Shown here piece by piece: positions 1-8,501 of a stretch of DNA of 53,705 bases. This stretch comes from AC-50 sp035640455 (GTDB lineage: Bacteria > Actinomycetota > Thermoleophilia > Gaiellales > Gaiellaceae), in assembly GCA_035640455.1 (NCBI GenBank), contig DASQWB010000130.1, forward strand, positions 1 to 53,705, given 5' to 3'. Every line of letters begins with the position of its first letter. Position 1 is the stretch's first letter. The notes under the pieces are model-generated. The model saw nothing but the letters and a program-made list of their open reading frames with translations, was not told the DNA's origin and made no database searches. A program made the translations under genes and the position numbers.

Positions 1-304
1 CGACCTCGAGCGCGTTCGGCCTGCGCGGGCCGTTCACGCCCGGCGGGCCGTGGAAGCCGGTATGACCGATGATCGGGCGGTCGCGCCGCCGCAGCCCGAT
101 CGCGCGCGGGAGCCACTCCAGCCGGCCCGGATCCTTCGTCACCTGGTCGAGCCGGAGCACAAGGAAGCGCCGGTCGTGCTCGTCGGGCCACCAGGAGGGG
201 ATTGCTATCCTCGCGAGCGACTCCGCGTCGTCGCGGCGGCCTCCGAGGATCGCTTCGAGGAGCTGCGGCGAGAGGAGAGTGAGCTCGAGCCGCTCCGTGC
301 GAAT
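1..304 (-). CDS. GNAT family N-acetyltransferase (partial, runs off left edge)
   Basis: An open leftward frame of about 101 codons continues past base 1. Its translation begins near 'RTERLELTLLSPQLLEAIL' and continues to 'IGHTGFHGPPGVNGP', the layout of RimJ/RimL-like GNAT proteins, which acetylate amino groups using acetyl-CoA. Only the N-terminal part is present, so the substrate cannot be guessed. No ATG, GTG or TTG is found in frame where homologues begin. The best-placed first codon is ATT at 304-302, preceded by CCC. The start is therefore unresolved: a non-canonical start or a sequence error are both possible. It is divergent from the MMPL gene. Confidence 0.6.
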   Translation of the reverse strand, partial: MRTERLELTLLSPQLLEAILGGRRDDAESLARIAIPSWWPDEHDRRFLVLRLDQVTKDPGRLEWLPRAIGLRRRDRPIIGHTGFHGPPGVNGPRRPNALEV

Positions 305-406
305 GGGCGCTAACCGTTTCGCATGGCCGCCGTCTTGAGCTCTTGGCCGGTTCGTCCTAGTTTTTCTTGCCAAGGCAGTCGGATTCGAAGTAGGAGGGGT
401 TTCTAA

Positions 407-2632
407 GTGGCATCGTCGAACATTGCCGGTCGCGCGGGTCGTTGGAGCGCGAACAACTGGAAGAAGGCCTTCTTGGGCTGGCTCGTGCTGGCGCTTCTGC
501 TGGTCGCCGTCGGAACGGTCGCCGGTCACAAGCAGATCGCGGACTCGGAGACCGCGTCCGGCGGGGCGGCGAAAGCCGTGAAGATGCTCGAGAACGCGGG
601 CTTCAAGGACCCCGCTACCGAGAGCGTCCTCGTTCAGAGCCGCACCCGGATAGCCGACGATTCCGCATTCAAGGCGGCCGTCGCGCACGTCGTCGCGAGG
701 GTGTCGAGGCTCGACGAAGTCACGAACATCCAGAACCCGCTCCTCAAGAACCGCGGCGGCGGACAGGTGTCGGCCGACCGGCATTCAGTGCTCGTGCAGT
801 TCGACGTCGTGGGTGACGCCGACGAGGCGAAGGACAAGATCGTGCCGGTCATGGACCAGATCAAGGAAGTCCAAGTGGCGCACCCGGGCTTCAGGATCGA
901 GGAGTTCGGGATGGCGAGCGCCGACCACGAGCTCGACCGTACGATCGGCGAGGATTTCAAGAGGGCCGAGCTGCTCACCGTCCCCGCCACGCTCGTGATC
1001 TTGCTGCTCGCTTTCGGCGCGCTCGTCGCGGCGGGGCTGCCCGTGCTGCTGGCGATCCTGGCCGTGCTGGCGTCGATCGGGGGCTACTCGCTCTTCACGC
1101 ACATCACGCCGGGCGACTTCACAACGACCCAGAGCGTGGTCCTCCTGATCGGCATGGCCGTCGGCGTCGACTACTCGCTCTTCTACCTCCGCCGCGAGCG
1201 TGAGGAGCGGCACGCCGGCCGCTCGCCGCGTGAGGCCCTCCTGCGCACCGCGGCCACGTCCGGCCAGGCCGTCCTCATCTCCGGCGCGACCGTTCTCGTG
1301 GCGATGGCGGGGATGTTCTTCGCCGGGAACAAGATCTTCACCTCGATCGCAATCGGGACGATGTTCGTCGTCCTCTGCGCGGTGATCGGCTCGGTGACGG
1401 TGCTGGCGGCGCTGCTCTCGAAGCTCGGGGATCGCGTCGACAAGGGCCGCATCCCGGTGATCGGCCGGCGCAAGCACGACGCGACCGAGTCGAAGGCTTG
1501 GCGGTTCGTGCTCGACCGCGTGCTGCGCAGGCCGCTCGTCTGGGCGAGCCTCTCGGCGGCTGCGCTCGTCGCCGCGACCGTGCCGGTGCTCGGGATGCAC
1601 ACGAAGCTGCCGAGCTTCACCGACCTGCCCAAGAGCCTCGCGATCGTCTCGACCTACGAGCGGATGACCCACGCCTTCCCAGGCGCGCCGACGCCCGCCG
1701 TCGTCGTCGTCAAGGCGCCCGACGTCAGGGCGCCGGCGGTCGAGCGCGCGATTGGCGACCTGAAGCGCCAGGCGCTCGCGAGTGGGCAGATGTCGAAGCC
1801 GATCCAGGTGGACGTGAACGACGACAGCACCGTCGCGCGGATCGACATCCCCGTCGCGGGGTCGGGCGACGACAGCCGGTCGATCGCCGCGCTCCAGACG
1901 CTGCGCTCGAAGCTGCTGCCGGCGACCGTCGGGAAGGTCGGAGGCGTCGACTACGCGGTCACCGGCGTCACCGCAGGCACGAAGGACTTCAACGACCAGA
2001 TGAAGCACCGCATCCCATACGTCTTCGCGTTCGTGCTCGCGCTCGCCTTCCTGCTCCTGCTGATGACCTTCCGGTCGCTCGTGATCCCGACGAAGGCGAT
2101 CGTCCTCAACCTCCTCTCCGTTGGGGCCGCCTACGGGATCCTCGTGCTCGTCTTCCAGCACACGTGGGCCGAGGGCGTGCTCGGCTTCACCTCGAACGGC
2201 GCGATCACGTCCTGGCTGCCGCTGTTCCTCTTCGTCGTCCTCTTCGGGCTCTCGATGGACTACCACGTCTTCATCCTGAGCCGGGTCAAGGAGCTGCACG
2301 ACCGCGGCATGAAGACGGAGCACGCCGTCTCGTACGGAATCCGGCAGACGGCGGGCACGGTGACGAGCGCCGCGCTCGTCATGGTCGCCGTGTTCGCGAT
2401 CTTCGCGACGCTGCGCACGATCGACATGAAGCAGATGGGCTTTGGCCTCGCCGTCGCCGTTCTGCTCGACGCGACGATCATCCGCGCCGTCCTGCTGCCG
2501 GCGACGATGAAGCTCCTCGGCGACTGGAACTGGTACCTGCCGCGCTGGCTCGAGTGGCTGCCGACCCTGTCGCCCGAGGGCGAGCGCGAGCCGGTCCCCG
2601 AGGCGCCGCCCGCCCTCACGCCCGGGAGCTGA
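407..2632 (+). CDS. MMPL/RND-family membrane transporter
   Basis: 741-residue inner-membrane protein of the MMPL class (proton-driven export of lipids or drugs in actinobacteria). It shows the duplicated RND plan: a TM helix near residues 20-40, a large periplasmic loop, a TM block, then the same again. Each half carries the diagnostic TM motif with an acidic residue and Tyr: 'VGVDYSLFYLRR' near residue 251 and 'GLSMDYHVFILSR' near 613. The start is GTG at 407, nine bases after an AGGAGGGG ribosome-binding site. The hydrolase frame follows directly, suggesting co-transcription. The substrate cannot be read from sequence. Confidence 0.9.
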   Translation: MASSNIAGRAGRWSANNWKKAFLGWLVLALLLVAVGTVAGHKQIADSETASGGAAKAVKMLENAGFKDPATESVLVQSRTRIADDSAFKAAVAHVVARVSRLDEVTNIQNPLLKNRGGGQVSADRHSVLVQFDVVGDADEAKDKIVPVMDQIKEVQVAHPGFRIEEFGMASADHELDRTIGEDFKRAELLTVPATLVILLLAFGALVAAGLPVLLAILAVLASIGGYSLFTHITPGDFTTTQSVVLLIGMAVGVDYSLFYLRREREERHAGRSPREALLRTAATSGQAVLISGATVLVAMAGMFFAGNKIFTSIAIGTMFVVLCAVIGSVTVLAALLSKLGDRVDKGRIPVIGRRKHDATESKAWRFVLDRVLRRPLVWASLSAAALVAATVPVLGMHTKLPSFTDLPKSLAIVSTYERMTHAFPGAPTPAVVVVKAPDVRAPAVERAIGDLKRQALASGQMSKPIQVDVNDDSTVARIDIPVAGSGDDSRSIAALQTLRSKLLPATVGKVGGVDYAVTGVTAGTKDFNDQMKHRIPYVFAFVLALAFLLLLMTFRSLVIPTKAIVLNLLSVGAAYGILVLVFQHTWAEGVLGFTSNGAITSWLPLFLFVVLFGLSMDYHVFILSRVKELHDRGMKTEHAVSYGIRQTAGTVTSAALVMVAVFAIFATLRTIDMKQMGFGLAVAVLLDATIIRAVLLPATMKLLGDWNWYLPRWLEWLPTLSPEGEREPVPEAPPALTPGS

Positions 2633-2705
2633 GCCCGCGGGCGCGAAGCGGATCGCTGTCGCGCTGCTCGCGCTCCTCGCAGCCGGCTGCGGCTCGTCGT
2701 CCTCG

Positions 2706-3395
2706 ATGCCCTCGCCGCCGCGCGTCGGCCTCCACGGCCCGTTCGGCAAGGGCGCCGACCAGGTCTGGATCTTCGAGCCGCAGGGGCAGCCGAAGAGCGT
2801 CGTCGTCTTCGTCCACGGCCTCGGTCACGGCGAGCTCACGCCGGCGAACCACCGGCCGTGGCTCGAGCACCTCGCGGCGCGCGGGAGCGCCGTGCTCTAT
2901 CCGCGCTACGAGCAGAGGCTCGGCGGGCCCAACGCCGTCCTCCACGTCCTCGCCGCCGTCCACACCGGTCTCCGGCGCCTGCACGCGCAGGGCCTGCCGC
3001 TCGTCGCGATCGGCTACTCACGCGGAGGCGAGGTCGTCGTCGACTACGCGGCCGTCGCCCGCACGGTCGGGCCCGCACCCGCCGCCGTGCTCAGCGTCTT
3101 CCCGGGCACCGTGGACCCGGCCGACCCACCGCTCGACCTGCGCGGGATCGACCGCCGGACGCGCCTGACGATCCTCCTCGGCGACCGCGACGAGGTCGTC
3201 GACGGCGCCGGAGGTCGCCAGCTCCTCGCGCGTCTCGCCGCCGCGGGCTTTCCCGCCGAGCGGATCTCGCTCGTCGTCGTGCATTCGCGACCTGGATTCG
3301 TCGTCACGCACACGGCGCCGCTCGAGATCACTCCGGCCGCCAAGGCGGCCTTCTGGGCCCGCGCCGACCGCATCGTCGCGAGTGCGAGCCGGTAG
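2706..3395 (+). CDS. Alpha/beta-hydrolase family protein, probably an exported lipoprotein
   Basis: 229 residues from the first ATG. It has the alpha/beta-hydrolase landmarks: 'VFVHGLGHGE' (oxyanion HG loop), the nucleophile elbow 'GYSRGG' with the catalytic Ser, 'LGDRDEVVDG' supplying an acid, and a C-terminal His in 'VVTHTAP'. The same frame upstream (about 2643-2705) encodes 'KRIAVALLALLAAGCGSSSS', a very good lipoprotein signal with lipobox LAAGC, but no ATG, GTG or TTG precedes it. In that frame GCG (2643) stands just before AAG CGG, where a start would be expected. The real protein is therefore probably a lipoprotein starting near 2643. The substrate is unknown. Confidence 0.7.
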   Translation: MPSPPRVGLHGPFGKGADQVWIFEPQGQPKSVVVFVHGLGHGELTPANHRPWLEHLAARGSAVLYPRYEQRLGGPNAVLHVLAAVHTGLRRLHAQGLPLVAIGYSRGGEVVVDYAAVARTVGPAPAAVLSVFPGTVDPADPPLDLRGIDRRTRLTILLGDRDEVVDGAGGRQLLARLAAAGFPAERISLVVVHSRPGFVVTHTAPLEITPAAKAAFWARADRIVASASR

Positions 3396-3415
3396 GGGTG
3401 CGACCATTGCCGCTC

Positions 3416-4288
3416 ATGCGCCGCGGTCTCGCCGCTCTGCTCTGCGCCGCGTTCGCCGTCGCCCTACCGGCTGCCGCTGCGGGTGCGCGGCCGAAGCTGA
3501 CCCTCGTTCGCGGCCAGGCCTTTCGAGTGGCGGGGACGCGCGTCGGCTGCTCGGTGGGCGGGCCCGCGACCGCGCCCAGCGTCGAGTGCGGCCTCTGGGG
3601 TCGCACGACCCACTTCGTGCCGGGAACGCTCTCGATGCGGATCGGCGAGGAGGCGGTCGACATCTTCCAGCGGCCGCTCGAGGGCGAGCTCGCGCTGCTC
3701 GCGGAGCTGGCGCAGCCGCCGGCTCCGGCGCCACAAGGACCGCCGCCGGAGGAGCGGCCGGCACGGACGACGACGCTCTTCGCCGGCGACGTCGCCACGA
3801 TCCCCGGGACCGACCTCTTCTGCGCCGTCGTTCGGGACGTGGGGCTCGGCGCGCGTTGCGGCCTCGTCGATCCGGCGACGGGCCAGTTCTTGGCGGGTAG
3901 CGCCCTTGCGACCCTGAGCGACACGAGCGTGCTCACGGCGCGCATCAATCCGCACGACGTGGCCGTGCCGGGCTTCTTCCAGCGGCAGCCGTTCATCCCG
4001 GCCGCCGCCACCGTCGGCCGCGAGCTGCGCGCGCTCGCCCGGGCGAGCCGGCGGCTTCCCGACCTGCGCCGCGCCTATCGCGGCACGCGGCGCGGCGAGC
4101 GGCAGGCGCGGAAGGGGCTCCGCGCGATCGTCGCCGACCTCCGGAACGACCGCTACATCGCCGCCTGCCTCAGGTTCGATCCGCTGCTCTACCACAGTTT
4201 CTACCTGCCGCGCGGGAGTCTGGCCGGCGGGAAGGGGTTGCGGTTCGCCGCCTCCGTGCGGCGGATCGAGCACGCCCTTTGCAACTAG
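3416..4288 (+). CDS. Secreted protein of unknown function
   Basis: 290 residues starting ATG at 3416. The N-terminus 'MRRGLAALLCAAFAVALP' followed by AAAAGA is a Sec signal peptide, so the protein is exported. The mature part has pairs of cysteines ('VGCSVGG', 'VECGLWG', 'LFCAVV', 'ARCGLV', 'ACLRF') suited to disulfides, and a Pro-rich linker near residues 100-115. The middle seems to contain two similar beta-rich segments, each built around 'G..C.V' and 'CGL'. I recognise no catalytic motif. It follows the hydrolase by 20 bases and ends at a hairpin terminator. Confidence 0.65.
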   Translation: MRRGLAALLCAAFAVALPAAAAGARPKLTLVRGQAFRVAGTRVGCSVGGPATAPSVECGLWGRTTHFVPGTLSMRIGEEAVDIFQRPLEGELALLAELAQPPAPAPQGPPPEERPARTTTLFAGDVATIPGTDLFCAVVRDVGLGARCGLVDPATGQFLAGSALATLSDTSVLTARINPHDVAVPGFFQRQPFIPAAATVGRELRALARASRRLPDLRRAYRGTRRGERQARKGLRAIVADLRNDRYIAACLRFDPLLYHSFYLPRGSLAGGKGLRFAASVRRIEHALCN

Positions 4289-4294
4289 GGCGAA

Positions 4295-4322
4295 AAGGGC
4301 GGCTGTCGGGGAGCCGCCCCTT
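4295..4322 (+). terminator. Hairpin terminator after the MMPL-hydrolase-secreted protein unit
   Basis: GGGCGGCT (4297-4304) and AGCCGCCC (4312-4319) form an 8-bp GC-rich stem with a 7-base loop, seven bases after the stop codon. The downstream tail is only weakly T-rich (CTTCG), so efficiency is uncertain. Confidence 0.6.
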
Positions 4323-4422
4323 CGCTGGAGAGGGTGCGTCCAAGGGACTGAGCGCCTCGGACGGCTAAGGGCTGCGGCACCCCTTTCCGTCGACTCGTCC
4401 CTCGCCAACTTCATCGGCTGCC

Positions 4423-4458
4423 GTAGGCCGGTCGGCCTACCCCCAAAAGGGGGTTCTT
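4423..4458. terminator. Two stacked hairpins between convergent genes
   Basis: GTAGGCC (4423-4429) pairs with GGCCTAC (4434-4440). Next to it, CCCCC (4440-4444) pairs with GGGGG (4449-4453) across an AAAA loop, followed by TTCTT. The second hairpin lies four bases before the stop codon of the leftward glycoside hydrolase gene, so it could end transcripts from both directions. Confidence 0.5.
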
Positions 4459-4461
4459 CGA

Positions 4462-5925
4462 CTACCGAACGCGAACCGGTCGGCTGAGGAAGAGCGAGCG
4501 CCGGTCGCTCGTCATCGCCGCGCGGAGGGAGACGGCGAGGACGTAGGTGCCGGGCCTCGCGGGACGCCGCGGGCGTGCGACCGTCACGACGCCTCCCGCC
4601 GAGACGTCGCCCTCGGCCGCGTCGAGCTCTCCGCTCGTCAGGGCCCGGTCGATGGCGCCGCGGCTCGGCCGCCGCCTCGGCGAGACACGGACGAAGGCGG
4701 ACGCGTAGGTCGCGGCCTCGTCGGCGTGCGCCGTCGCACGCAGACCGGAGAACGTCACCGTCCCGCCGACGACCCCGGTCACGTGGCGCCACACGCTCGG
4801 CTTGCCGAGGCAGCGGCCCTGCGTCTCGGCGATCGCCTGCTTCACGGCGTCGTAAGACGGGCGCCGGCTCCCGTCGGCGCGCTCGAGCCCCGACTGGAAC
4901 CCGGAGAGGTCGGTCTCGTCGACGAGGTGGAGGAAGAGGAGGTCGGTGACGGTCGGGTCGCACGACAGCCGCCGGACGAGCTCGCCGTAGATCGCCGCCT
5001 GGGTGGCCTCGTTCGTCACCGGCACGTTCTCGCGGCCGTAGTAGGCCGAGGCGGATGGGCCGGCGACGCCCACCTGCCAGCCGATCTCCGAGATCACGAG
5101 CCCGAGCCCGTTCTCGAAGGTCGGCTGCGCCGTTCCGTGGAAGGCGTCCCAGACCGCCTGCTTGATCCGGTCGAGATTCGCGACGCCCGCGTTCGGCCAC
5201 GGCAGGCCCTTCGAGATCGGGTCGGTCGACGAGGCCGGGTAGGGGTGGTAGGCGAGCGCGTCCATGATCGGGCGCGTCCGGCCGCTCGCGTAGTACGCGG
5301 CGCCGAGGGCCTGGACGAAGCGGACGGGCGAGGTCGAGGCGTTCGACGGCGCGCGCGGGTTGTCGTTTCCCCGCTCCGACAGGCCGAGGCCGATGACGCG
5401 GATCGTCGGGTCGACGCTCTTCAGCACGTCGTAGCAGCGCGCGAGGAGCTCTTCATAGGCGCCCGCGGCCGCCTCGGTGCCGTCCGGGTTGAACTGCGGC
5501 TGCCAGAACCGCGGCTGGTTCGGCTCGTTGCCGACGACGAAGTCGTGGATCTCGGGATAGGCGAGCGCGAGCCGCTCGAGGAACGATGCGAACTGCGCCG
5601 CTGCCGTCGGGCTCGTCGTGAACTGGGCGGGGCGGCGCGCGTAGACCGTCAGGACGACGCGGATTCCGTGGGCGCGCGCAAACGGGAGCGTCCGGTCGAG
5701 GAGGCCCGGCTCGGCCATGCCGCCGGGGAGCGACGGATCCCAGTAGATCGTGATCGCGTTCTCGTTCATCCCCACGTCGTGGAGCTGTGCGAAGAAGCTC
5801 GCGCCGCCGTCGCGCGCATACTTGCCCGCGTCCTCGGTGACGCCGAAGGCGCCGACCGCGCCGGCGGAGCCGGTCAGGACGAGGGCGGCGAAGATGCCCG
5901 CGCATGCCGCAGCCAGGAGTCGCAT
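4462..5925 (-). CDS. Secreted clan-A-like glycoside hydrolase
   Basis: 487 residues. The start is ATG at 5925, chosen because 'MRLLAAACAGIFAALVLTG' is a clean signal peptide. The (beta/alpha)8 hydrolase pattern is visible: 'VVGNEPNQPRFW' with the probable acid/base Glu at about residue 134, 'ALAYHPYP' near 225, and 'VISEIGWQV' with the probable nucleophile Glu near 280. This spacing is that of GH5/GH39-type retaining enzymes. A C-terminal beta-rich module of about 120 residues follows. The polysaccharide substrate is not evident. It starts 64 bp from the divergent GT-C gene. A second enzyme of this kind lies at 39145-40443. Confidence 0.7.
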   Translation of the reverse strand: MRLLAAACAGIFAALVLTGSAGAVGAFGVTEDAGKYARDGGASFFAQLHDVGMNENAITIYWDPSLPGGMAEPGLLDRTLPFARAHGIRVVLTVYARRPAQFTTSPTAAAQFASFLERLALAYPEIHDFVVGNEPNQPRFWQPQFNPDGTEAAAGAYEELLARCYDVLKSVDPTIRVIGLGLSERGNDNPRAPSNASTSPVRFVQALGAAYYASGRTRPIMDALAYHPYPASSTDPISKGLPWPNAGVANLDRIKQAVWDAFHGTAQPTFENGLGLVISEIGWQVGVAGPSASAYYGRENVPVTNEATQAAIYGELVRRLSCDPTVTDLLFLHLVDETDLSGFQSGLERADGSRRPSYDAVKQAIAETQGRCLGKPSVWRHVTGVVGGTVTFSGLRATAHADEAATYASAFVRVSPRRRPSRGAIDRALTSGELDAAEGDVSAGGVVTVARPRRPARPGTYVLAVSLRAAMTSDRRSLFLSRPVRVR

Positions 5926-5989
5926 GCCGCCTCCGAGATCGGCCGCTGGCCACGGTCTCTTGACCCTCCGAGCAAGGGAAGATGCGTCG

Positions 5990-8041
5990 GTGCGCCTCGG
6001 GCTCCGCGCTCCTCCGATCTCCACGCTGCCGGTGCTCGGGATCGTGCTGGCCGCCGGCCTGCTCGCCGTCCAGTACGCCTCGCAGGCGCGCGAGTGGGCG
6101 GTGATGACCGACGAGCTGCAGACGTCGAAGCTCGCGACGAGCATCGCGCAGACGCTCTCGCCCGTGCCGCAAATCCACGGCGAGTACTACGGCGCGCTGA
6201 ACCAGCTCTACCCGCTGCTCCTCTCGCCGCTCTACGGATCCTTCTCGCCGCCCGCCGCCTTCGACGGGGCGCACGTGCTGAACGCGTTCCTGCTCGCGAG
6301 CTCCGCATGGCCCGCGTACCTCCTCGGACGCGCGGTCTCGGGGTCGCGCGCCGGCGGCTACTTCGCGGCGGCGCTGACCGCCTTCGTCCCGTGGCTCGCG
6401 CTCTCGTCCACCTTGCTGACGGAGAACGCCGCCTATCCGGCCTTCGTCTGGGGCCTCTTGCTGGCGTATCGCGCGCTGGTCGAGCCGAGCGGCCGCCGCG
6501 ACGCCGCCGCGCTCGCGGGACTCGTCCTCGTCTACCTCGCACGGACCCAGCTCTTCGTGCTGGCGCTGGCGCTGCCGATCGCCGTGCTCGGGTACGAGCG
6601 CAGCCTGCGCCGTGTCGTCTCGCGCCACCGCTTGCTCGCGGTCGCGTACGGGGGCGCCGCCGTCGTGGCCGTGGTGCTCGCCGCCGCCGGCTCGCTGACG
6701 CGCGTGCTCGGCAACTACGGGGGAACGGTGCAGGGAAACCCGCTTCCCGCTGCGGTTTGGCGCGCCGCGGCCGTCCACCTCGACGACGCCGTCGTCGCGA
6801 CCGGCGTCGTGCCGTTCGTCCTCGGCGCCGCGTGGAGCCTCACCGCGCTGCTCGGCCCGTCGCGGCGGGAGGCGCGCGCCTTCGCCGTCCTCTTCTCGAC
6901 CCTCGTCCCGCTCGTCACGCTCGAGGCCGCCTCGTTCGACCTCCGCTTCACCCCGGGCCGCTTCGTCCAGGACCGTTACGTCTCCTATCTCGCGCCGCTC
7001 TTCGCGGTCGGCGCCGCCGCCTGCCTGCTCGAGCGCCCGCGCCGTTCGCTCCGCGCGGCCCTCGTGCTGGCGGCCGGCGTCGTCTTCGTCGGCCTCGCGG
7101 CCCTGGCGTCCTTCGGTGACCGGCCCGTGCTCTTCTGGGCCTCGCCGGCCGCGGCCTTCCACCAGGCGCTCCGGAGCGCCGCCGGCGCGATCGGGCTCTC
7201 GACCGACGACCTCGTCCGGTGGGGAGGACTTCTCTTCGCGGCTCTGGTGGCAGGTGCGCTGTGGCGGCTGCCGAGCCGCGCCACGGTGGCCGTCCTCGGC
7301 GTCGCCCTCACGGCTTACGGCGCGTTCGAGGCCTACTACGTCTTCGACTGGTTCGCCGTCCCGGGGACGGCTCGGCCGCTGCGGCTCGAGGGCGTCCGCC
7401 GCGACTGGATCGACGCAGCCGTGCCCGCGGGCGCGTCCGTCGCCCTGGTGCCGAGCCCGGCGCTCCGCGCGGAGTACTGGTGGGACGCCGAGTTCTGGAA
7501 CAAGACGGTCGACCGCGCGCTCGCGGTCGACGGAGGGCAGATCTACAGCCCATTCGCGGCGAGCACGCTCTCGTTCGACCCGAAGACAGGGCGCGGGCAC
7601 GGCCCCGAGCCGACGGATCTGCTCGTGCTCGACCGCGCCGAGACGCGCTTCGGGCTCGCCGGAGCGAGGCGGATCGGCTCGGCTCCGCACCTCGTCCTGG
7701 TGCGGGTCGCGAGGCCGTACCGCGCGGCCTGGCTCGTCTCGGGCGCCGAGGCCGACGGCGGGATCCGTCCCGGCCGGTCGGTGCGGATCCGTGTCTTCGG
7801 CCGCCCGCGCGAGCTCGTCGTCAGCGTGCGCGCGCCGTTCGAGGCCACGCGTATCCAGGCATTCACGCTCCGGAGCGGCGCCGTCGAGCGCAGCATGCGC
7901 GTCCCGCCGGGAGCGGTCGTCCGCGCAAGCGTGACGGTGTGCGTCGGCGTGGCGACCTTCGAGGCGCGCGCCCCGAACGCGCGCGCGGTGAGCATGTATC
8001 TCGACGGCATCCGAACGCTGCCGCGGCGTGCTCGCTGTTAG
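5990..8041 (+). CDS. GT-C type integral-membrane glycosyltransferase
   Basis: 683 residues from GTG 5990, which follows an AAGGGAAG ribosome-binding site; the frame is open further upstream but that part overlaps the divergent gene. The first TM helix near residues 10-28 is followed by an acidic 'MTDELQTSKLA' loop, the usual position of the catalytic acidic pair in GT-C (ArnT/PMT-like) enzymes that use polyprenyl-phosphate sugars. About ten further TM helices run to roughly residue 460, then a soluble extracytoplasmic domain. It probably modifies surface glycans or proteins. The leftward gene at 8502-10307 has the same plan. Confidence 0.65.
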   Translation: MRLGLRAPPISTLPVLGIVLAAGLLAVQYASQAREWAVMTDELQTSKLATSIAQTLSPVPQIHGEYYGALNQLYPLLLSPLYGSFSPPAAFDGAHVLNAFLLASSAWPAYLLGRAVSGSRAGGYFAAALTAFVPWLALSSTLLTENAAYPAFVWGLLLAYRALVEPSGRRDAAALAGLVLVYLARTQLFVLALALPIAVLGYERSLRRVVSRHRLLAVAYGGAAVVAVVLAAAGSLTRVLGNYGGTVQGNPLPAAVWRAAAVHLDDAVVATGVVPFVLGAAWSLTALLGPSRREARAFAVLFSTLVPLVTLEAASFDLRFTPGRFVQDRYVSYLAPLFAVGAAACLLERPRRSLRAALVLAAGVVFVGLAALASFGDRPVLFWASPAAAFHQALRSAAGAIGLSTDDLVRWGGLLFAALVAGALWRLPSRATVAVLGVALTAYGAFEAYYVFDWFAVPGTARPLRLEGVRRDWIDAAVPAGASVALVPSPALRAEYWWDAEFWNKTVDRALAVDGGQIYSPFAASTLSFDPKTGRGHGPEPTDLLVLDRAETRFGLAGARRIGSAPHLVLVRVARPYRAAWLVSGAEADGGIRPGRSVRIRVFGRPRELVVSVRAPFEATRIQAFTLRSGAVERSMRVPPGAVVRASVTVCVGVATFEARAPNARAVSMYLDGIRTLPRRARC

Positions 8042-8095
8042 GAGAGGCTCGAGCGTATTAATCTGCCTCGAGTCCGCAACAGGAGGGGGGTCGCC

Positions 8096-8491
8096 ATGAG
8101 CGAGCGTCGTCGACCGAACCGCTACGCACTGGAGGGCGGCTACCAAGCCCAGCTCACCTACGAGACCACGAGCCTCACGGGTGAGCCGCAGCTCCAGTAC
8201 AGCGACGAGAAGTACCACGTCACCAAACGAGGTGACGAGATTCGGTCGCAGGAGCTCGAGATCGGCACGCTCGTGACGATTGAGCTCGAGGCCGTACCCG
8301 ACGCTCGCGTCGTGGAGCTGAGCCTGCTCGTGCCGGCCGTCAATCTCGACGACGGCACGGCTGAGATCGAGACGGTGGCCGTCGTGACCACGGAACGAAC
8401 GAGCATCGGCGGTCCGGGCCTCGTGGCCGGTCAGCTGCAGACGTACGAGGTGCAGAATCTGAGCGGAACGGCGGAGCTCGTCGAGTTCTGA
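8096..8491 (+). CDS. Conserved-looking small protein, function unknown
   Basis: 131 residues, ATG 8096, preceded by a strong AGGAGGGGGG ribosome-binding site, so expression is likely. It is polar and beta-rich, with no signal peptide, TM helix or cysteine. It starts with a basic 'MSERRRPNRYALEGGYQAQL' segment and ends 'NLSGTAELVEF'. Alternating hydrophobic stretches such as 'VVELSLLVPAVNL' suggest a beta-barrel or sandwich. No family recognised. It lies between the two GT-C genes and ends 10 bp from the convergent one. Confidence 0.6.
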   Translation: MSERRRPNRYALEGGYQAQLTYETTSLTGEPQLQYSDEKYHVTKRGDEIRSQELEIGTLVTIELEAVPDARVVELSLLVPAVNLDDGTAEIETVAVVTTERTSIGGPGLVAGQLQTYEVQNLSGTAELVEF

Positions 8492-8501
8492 GCCGGCGGT
8501 G

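Noticed and set aside
785..2749. Long leftward open frame (654 codons) opposite the MMPL gene
   Set aside because: Its translation is Arg/Asp/Glu-rich low-complexity typical of antisense frames in GC-rich DNA, and it coincides with a confident transporter gene.
8158..8406. Leftward small frame opposite the 131-residue gene
   Set aside because: No ribosome-binding site, Ser-rich shadow translation; the rightward frame has a strong site.
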